DNA of 64,000 nt. Origin: Rhodoplanes azumiensis (GTDB lineage: Bacteria > Pseudomonadota > Alphaproteobacteria > Rhizobiales > Xanthobacteraceae). The DNA lies in contig NZ_JBHUIW010000022.1 in assembly GCF_042682915.1 (NCBI RefSeq), forward strand, positions 41,292 through 105,291, given 5' to 3'. Below are positions 61,531 to 64,000 of this stretch, piece by piece (the first letter of the stretch is position 1; every line of letters begins with the position of its first letter). The notes below the pieces were generated by a model, which was not told the DNA's origin, made no database searches, and saw only the letters and a program-made list of their open reading frames with translations. Made by a program: the position numbers and the translations under genes.

Positions 61531-62526
61531 TCACTTGACGAACTGGTTGGTGTAGAGCTCGGCGATCGGCACGGCCGTCTGCACGATGCCGTTGTCGACG
61601 TAGAACTTCTGCACGGCGGCGATGCGCTTCGGGTCGAGCTTGCCGAGCTCGGCCGGGTCGTCGGTGCGGTACACGAGCGTGTTGTAGCGCTGCATGATGT
61701 CGAGGATCTGCGCCTCGCGGCCGGCGTGCTGCGGCACCGCCTTGACGTATTCGGCCGCCGCCTTCTTCGGGTCGGCCTGAATGTCGCGCACGGCCTTCAG
61801 GGTCGCGCGCACGAAGCCCTCCACCACCTTCGGCTTCTTGGCGATGGTCTCGTCGGAGGCGAGCAGCGCCTGCGCCATGGCGGGGAAGATCGTCGTGATC
61901 GGATAGATGTCGACGCCGATGCCGGCCTCCTCGATCGCCGCGGTCCATTCCGGCACGCCCGAGATGGCGGCGAGGTCGCCGGAGATCATCAGCTTCACCA
62001 TGCCGGCCGGACCGACCGCCTCGATCGAGACGTCCTCCTTCTTGAGGCCGGCGCTGGCGAGCGCCGCGAGCGCGTTGTAGTAGGTCGTGTCCTGGAACGA
62101 GAGGACGCCGATCTTCTTGCCCTTCAGCTCGGCGAGCGACTTCACGCCGGCGTCCTTGCGCACGATGATCTGGGTGAGCGCCTGGCCGCCCAGCACCGCG
62201 ACCGCCTTCACGGGCAGGCCGTTGGCGCGGACGATCACGGGCGTATCGCCGATGCCGCCGCCGAGCTCGGCATTGCCGACCGCCACCTGCTTGGCGACGT
62301 CGGCGCCGCCCTTGCCGACCTGGAACGTCACCTCGAGCCCCTCGGCCGCGTAGTAGCCGCGCGCCTGCGCGAGCTGGAACGGCGCGAAGGCCGGCAGCAC
62401 GCCGGGCGCCGGGAACAGATAGGTCATCTTCTCGGCGGCCTGCGCCGCGGTGACGGCCGCCATCGCCGCGCCAGCGGCGAACAGCAGGGCCGCGCCGGCG
62501 GCCAGTCGGATCGGCAGGGAGGGCAT
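61531..62526 (-). CDS. ABC transporter substrate-binding protein (SsuA/NMT1/THI5-like)
   Basis: A 331-residue periplasmic binding protein. The signal peptide (MPSLPIRLAAGAALLFAAGAAMAA) precedes KMTYLFPAPGVLPAFAPFQLAQARGYYAAEGLEV, the fold typical of NMT1/THI5-like SBPs. The neighbours predict an aromatic carboxylate, sulfonate or related small organic ligand. It sits 80 bases after the ATPase gene. Confidence 0.9.
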   Translation of the reverse strand: MPSLPIRLAAGAALLFAAGAAMAAVTAAQAAEKMTYLFPAPGVLPAFAPFQLAQARGYYAAEGLEVTFQVGKGGADVAKQVAVGNAELGGGIGDTPVIVRANGLPVKAVAVLGGQALTQIIVRKDAGVKSLAELKGKKIGVLSFQDTTYYNALAALASAGLKKEDVSIEAVGPAGMVKLMISGDLAAISGVPEWTAAIEEAGIGVDIYPITTIFPAMAQALLASDETIAKKPKVVEGFVRATLKAVRDIQADPKKAAAEYVKAVPQHAGREAQILDIMQRYNTLVYRTDDPAELGKLDPKRIAAVQKFYVDNGIVQTAVPIAELYTNQFVK

Positions 62527-62606
62527 CGGGGGTCTCCTTGATGGCCCGGCGAGGGTCTTCGGTCGCGGTCGTCAGTTTGGAGTCGCGAAGGGGTCGCTGC
62601 GACGCT

Positions 62607-63386
62607 TCAGGCGGCGCGCTCGGCGAGATGCAGCGTGTTGAACAGGTGGTCGATGTACTCGTGGGCGCGCGGCATTCGGCCACGGCCCATCGGATCGCCA
62701 CGCCGCGGCAGGTCGATCGGAAGCTCCTCGACGAGGCGTCCCGGCCGCTCGCTCATCACGACGACCCGGTCCGACATCAGCACGGCTTCGGCAAGATCGT
62801 GGGTGATCAGCACCGTGGTGACACCTGTCGCCACAATGGTGCGGGCGAAGCTCTCCTGCAGGATCATCTTGGTCTGCGCGTCGAGCGCCGAGAACGGCTC
62901 GTCGAGCAGCACCACGTCGGGCTCGACCGCCAGCGTCCGGGCCAGCGCGGCGCGTTGGCGCATGCCGCCGGAGAGCTGGTGCGGATAGTGATGCGCGAAA
63001 TCGACGAGGCGACAGCGCTCGAGCTCGCGCATCGCCCGCTCGCGCCGCTCGGCCCGCGCGATGCCGCGCGATTCGAGGCCGAACTCGACATTGGCGACGA
63101 TGGTGCGCCAGGGCAGCAGCAGATCCTTCTGCAGCATGAAACCGACATGCCGGGTCGGCCCGGTGACGCGCGCGCCGCCGATCCGCACCTCGCCTTCGCT
63201 CGGTCCGTCGAGGCCGGCGACCATGTTGAGGATCGTGCTCTTGCCGCAGCCGGACGGACCGACGACGGCGACGATCTCGCCGGCGCCGACATGGAAGGTC
63301 AGCTTCTCGACGGCCGTGAACTCGTCGCGCTTGCCGACGATCGGGAAGCGTTTGGTCACGCCGATGAAGTCAAGCGCCAAAACCAT
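62607..63386 (-). CDS. ABC transporter ATP-binding protein (SsuB/TauB-like)
   Basis: A 259-residue ABC ATPase with Walker A GPSGCGKST (43-51), Q-loop FMLQKDLLLPW, LSGGM signature, Walker B VVLLDEPFSALDAQ, and the LITHDLAEAV switch. It energises the permease at 60674. The ATG overlaps the upstream small HTH gene by 17 bases (63370-63386). Confidence 0.92.
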   Translation of the reverse strand: MVLALDFIGVTKRFPIVGKRDEFTAVEKLTFHVGAGEIVAVVGPSGCGKSTILNMVAGLDGPSEGEVRIGGARVTGPTRHVGFMLQKDLLLPWRTIVANVEFGLESRGIARAERRERAMRELERCRLVDFAHHYPHQLSGGMRQRAALARTLAVEPDVVLLDEPFSALDAQTKMILQESFARTIVATGVTTVLITHDLAEAVLMSDRVVVMSERPGRLVEELPIDLPRRGDPMGRGRMPRAHEYIDHLFNTLHLAERAA

Positions 63387-63636
63387 GAGCCGCGTAAGCC
63401 TCGTCGAGAGATGCGTTGATGGCGGTCAGCTCGGTCTCGAGCAGATCGACGGTCCAGTGCGTCGAGCGGCTCGCCGGCGCGACGATCGCCTGCGCGGAGA
63501 GCTGCTGCGCGACCGCGGCGAAGTCGTGCGTGCCGGCGGCGAAGATGCGCTCGAGCGCGACGGCGAGTGCCGCCTCGTCGGCGGTGAGATCACGGCCACG
63601 GGATTGATGCGCGAGGTCGGAATGCGGTCTGGGCAT
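63370..63636 (-). CDS. Small recombinase-like helix-turn-helix protein
   Basis: An 88-residue protein beginning MPRPHSDLAHQSRGRDLTA. The central part (ADEAALAVALERIFAAGTHDFAAVAQQLSA) followed by STHWTVDLLETELTAINASLDEAYAAHGFGA resembles small proteins annotated as recombinase-like HTH domain proteins that stand beside aromatic catabolic operons in Hyphomicrobiales. No catalytic recombinase domain is present. Function is unknown; being first in the operon it may be regulatory. ATG at 63636 is used. Confidence 0.75.
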   Translation of the reverse strand: MPRPHSDLAHQSRGRDLTADEAALAVALERIFAAGTHDFAAVAQQLSAQAIVAPASRSTHWTVDLLETELTAINASLDEAYAAHGFGA

Positions 63637-63671
63637 CGGGGGGTCGCCTGTTCGCTGCCGCTCGTTCAAAC

Positions 63672-63689
63672 CTGTTCATTATTGAACAG
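63672..63689. promoter_or_regulatory. Operator-like inverted repeat at head of the catabolic operon
   Basis: CTGTTCA-TTAT-TGAACAG is a perfect 7-bp inverted repeat at 63672-63689, 36 bases before the first ATG; a further half-site GTTCAA-tgc-TGAAT lies at 63693-63706. It is AT-rich in a GC-rich context. An IclR regulator is encoded in the operon and is the likely binder; this is inference. Confidence 0.6.
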
Positions 63690-63706
63690 ATCGTTCAATG
63701 CTGAAT

Positions 63707-63736
63707 AGGCTAGGGTCGGACCCGCGACATCGTCAA
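63707..63736 (-). promoter_or_regulatory. Probable promoter of the catabolic operon
   Basis: On the minus strand TTGACG (63731-63736) and TAGCCT (63707-63712) are separated by 18 bases. The operator lies just downstream of the -10, which fits repression. The -10 is a moderate match. Confidence 0.45.
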
Positions 63737-63883
63737 GCTCAATTCAGCATCAATACGGATGCCGCAGTGCGAGTTTGTTGTGCGGCGCAATGAGTGGCGT
63801 GCGGGCACGGCCCGTTCGAGCGGGTCGCGCGCGCTGCGACGTGATCACTTCGTTGGATGCCGAAGGGTGGGGTTGGATGCCGT

Positions 63884-63977
63884 AGGGTGGGCAAAGGCGC
63901 GCCGCTGCCGCGTCGTGTCCACGCGGTCGTGACGAACCGAACCGGACGGCGTGGGCACGCTTCGCTTTGCCCACCCT
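63884..63977. repeat. Interspersed palindromic element, copy 3 (94 bp)
   Basis: Arms agggtgggcaaag at 63884-63896 and complement at 63965-63977, with inner gtgggcac. It is shorter than the two 107-bp copies because of an internal deletion. A short partial duplicate (aagggtggggttggatgccg) lies directly before it. Upstream of the catabolic operon promoter; non-coding. Confidence 0.85.
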
Positions 63978-64000
63978 TGTAACAGCGAGAGCGAGTATCG

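Noticed and set aside
63672..63689. Terminator
   Set aside because: The inverted repeat has no T-run in the right place and lies in a promoter region.
63750..63974. Small frame at the right edge on the minus strand
   Set aside because: It is a translation of the third interspersed repeat.

Overview
The window is chromosomal DNA of a very GC-rich alphaproteobacterium, most likely of the order Hyphomicrobiales (Rhizobiales). The evidence is the gene order nfu-tsaB-rimI-fur-plsC-miaB-phoH-ybeY-corC-lnt-praR-metK-trmB followed by rimP-nusA-ylxR-infB-rbfA-truB-rpsO-pnp, a PraR-type regulator, an A+B fused MrpA antiporter subunit, and a tRNA-His that lacks the usual extra G(-1), a loss known in this group. 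No rRNA, insertion sequence, prophage or CRISPR array was seen.

Layout. Positions 1-5.5 kb hold a partial membrane/coiled-coil protein and an adenosine-kinase-like PfkB enzyme (minus strand), then murJ, trpS and a universal stress protein. Positions 5.7-9.3 kb carry nfu, tsaB, rimI, a Fur-family regulator and plsC. Positions 9.3-10.1 kb carry a TacT/TacA-type toxin-antitoxin pair with a palindromic operator, followed by a 28-bp tandem hairpin repeat. Positions 10.5-19.8 kb are tRNA modification, 16S maturation, lipoprotein and methionine-cycle genes (miaB, phoH, ybeY, corC-like, lnt, praR, metK, trmB). Positions 20.8-31.6 kb are the translation/transcription supercluster rimP to pnp, with its promoter, a leader hairpin, and terminators.

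Positions 31.9-36.4 kb are a mixed stretch: bluB, two small proteins, a diacylglycerol-kinase-like enzyme, tRNA-Phe, tRNA-His and an orphan ParA-like ATPase. Positions 37.1-43.3 kb are a complete mrp/pha Na+(K+)/H+ antiporter operon (AB, C, D, E, F, G). Positions 43.3-47.8 kb are a cobalamin module: a B12-riboswitch-controlled BtuC/D/F-type importer facing away from cbiB. Positions 47.8-49.7 kb hold a dihydroorotate-dehydrogenase-like protein and a histidine-rich DUF2478-type protein.

From 63.6 kb down to 49.8 kb, all on the minus strand, is the most interesting region: about 15 tightly packed, often overlapping genes that look like one catabolic operon for an unidentified, probably aromatic, compound. 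It contains a small HTH-like protein, an ABC importer, a cupin, a Rieske oxygenase, two short-chain dehydrogenases, an alpha/beta hydrolase, an IclR regulator, an extradiol-type dioxygenase, a ThDP decarboxylase-like enzyme, an aldehyde dehydrogenase, an adrenodoxin-reductase-like flavoprotein and a flavodoxin. A perfect inverted repeat just downstream of a promoter-like sequence at its head is a likely regulator site. Two families of non-coding palindromic repeats are scattered between genes: a ~107-bp element with agggtgggcaaag ends (three copies) and short CTCTCCCC...GGGGAGAG units.
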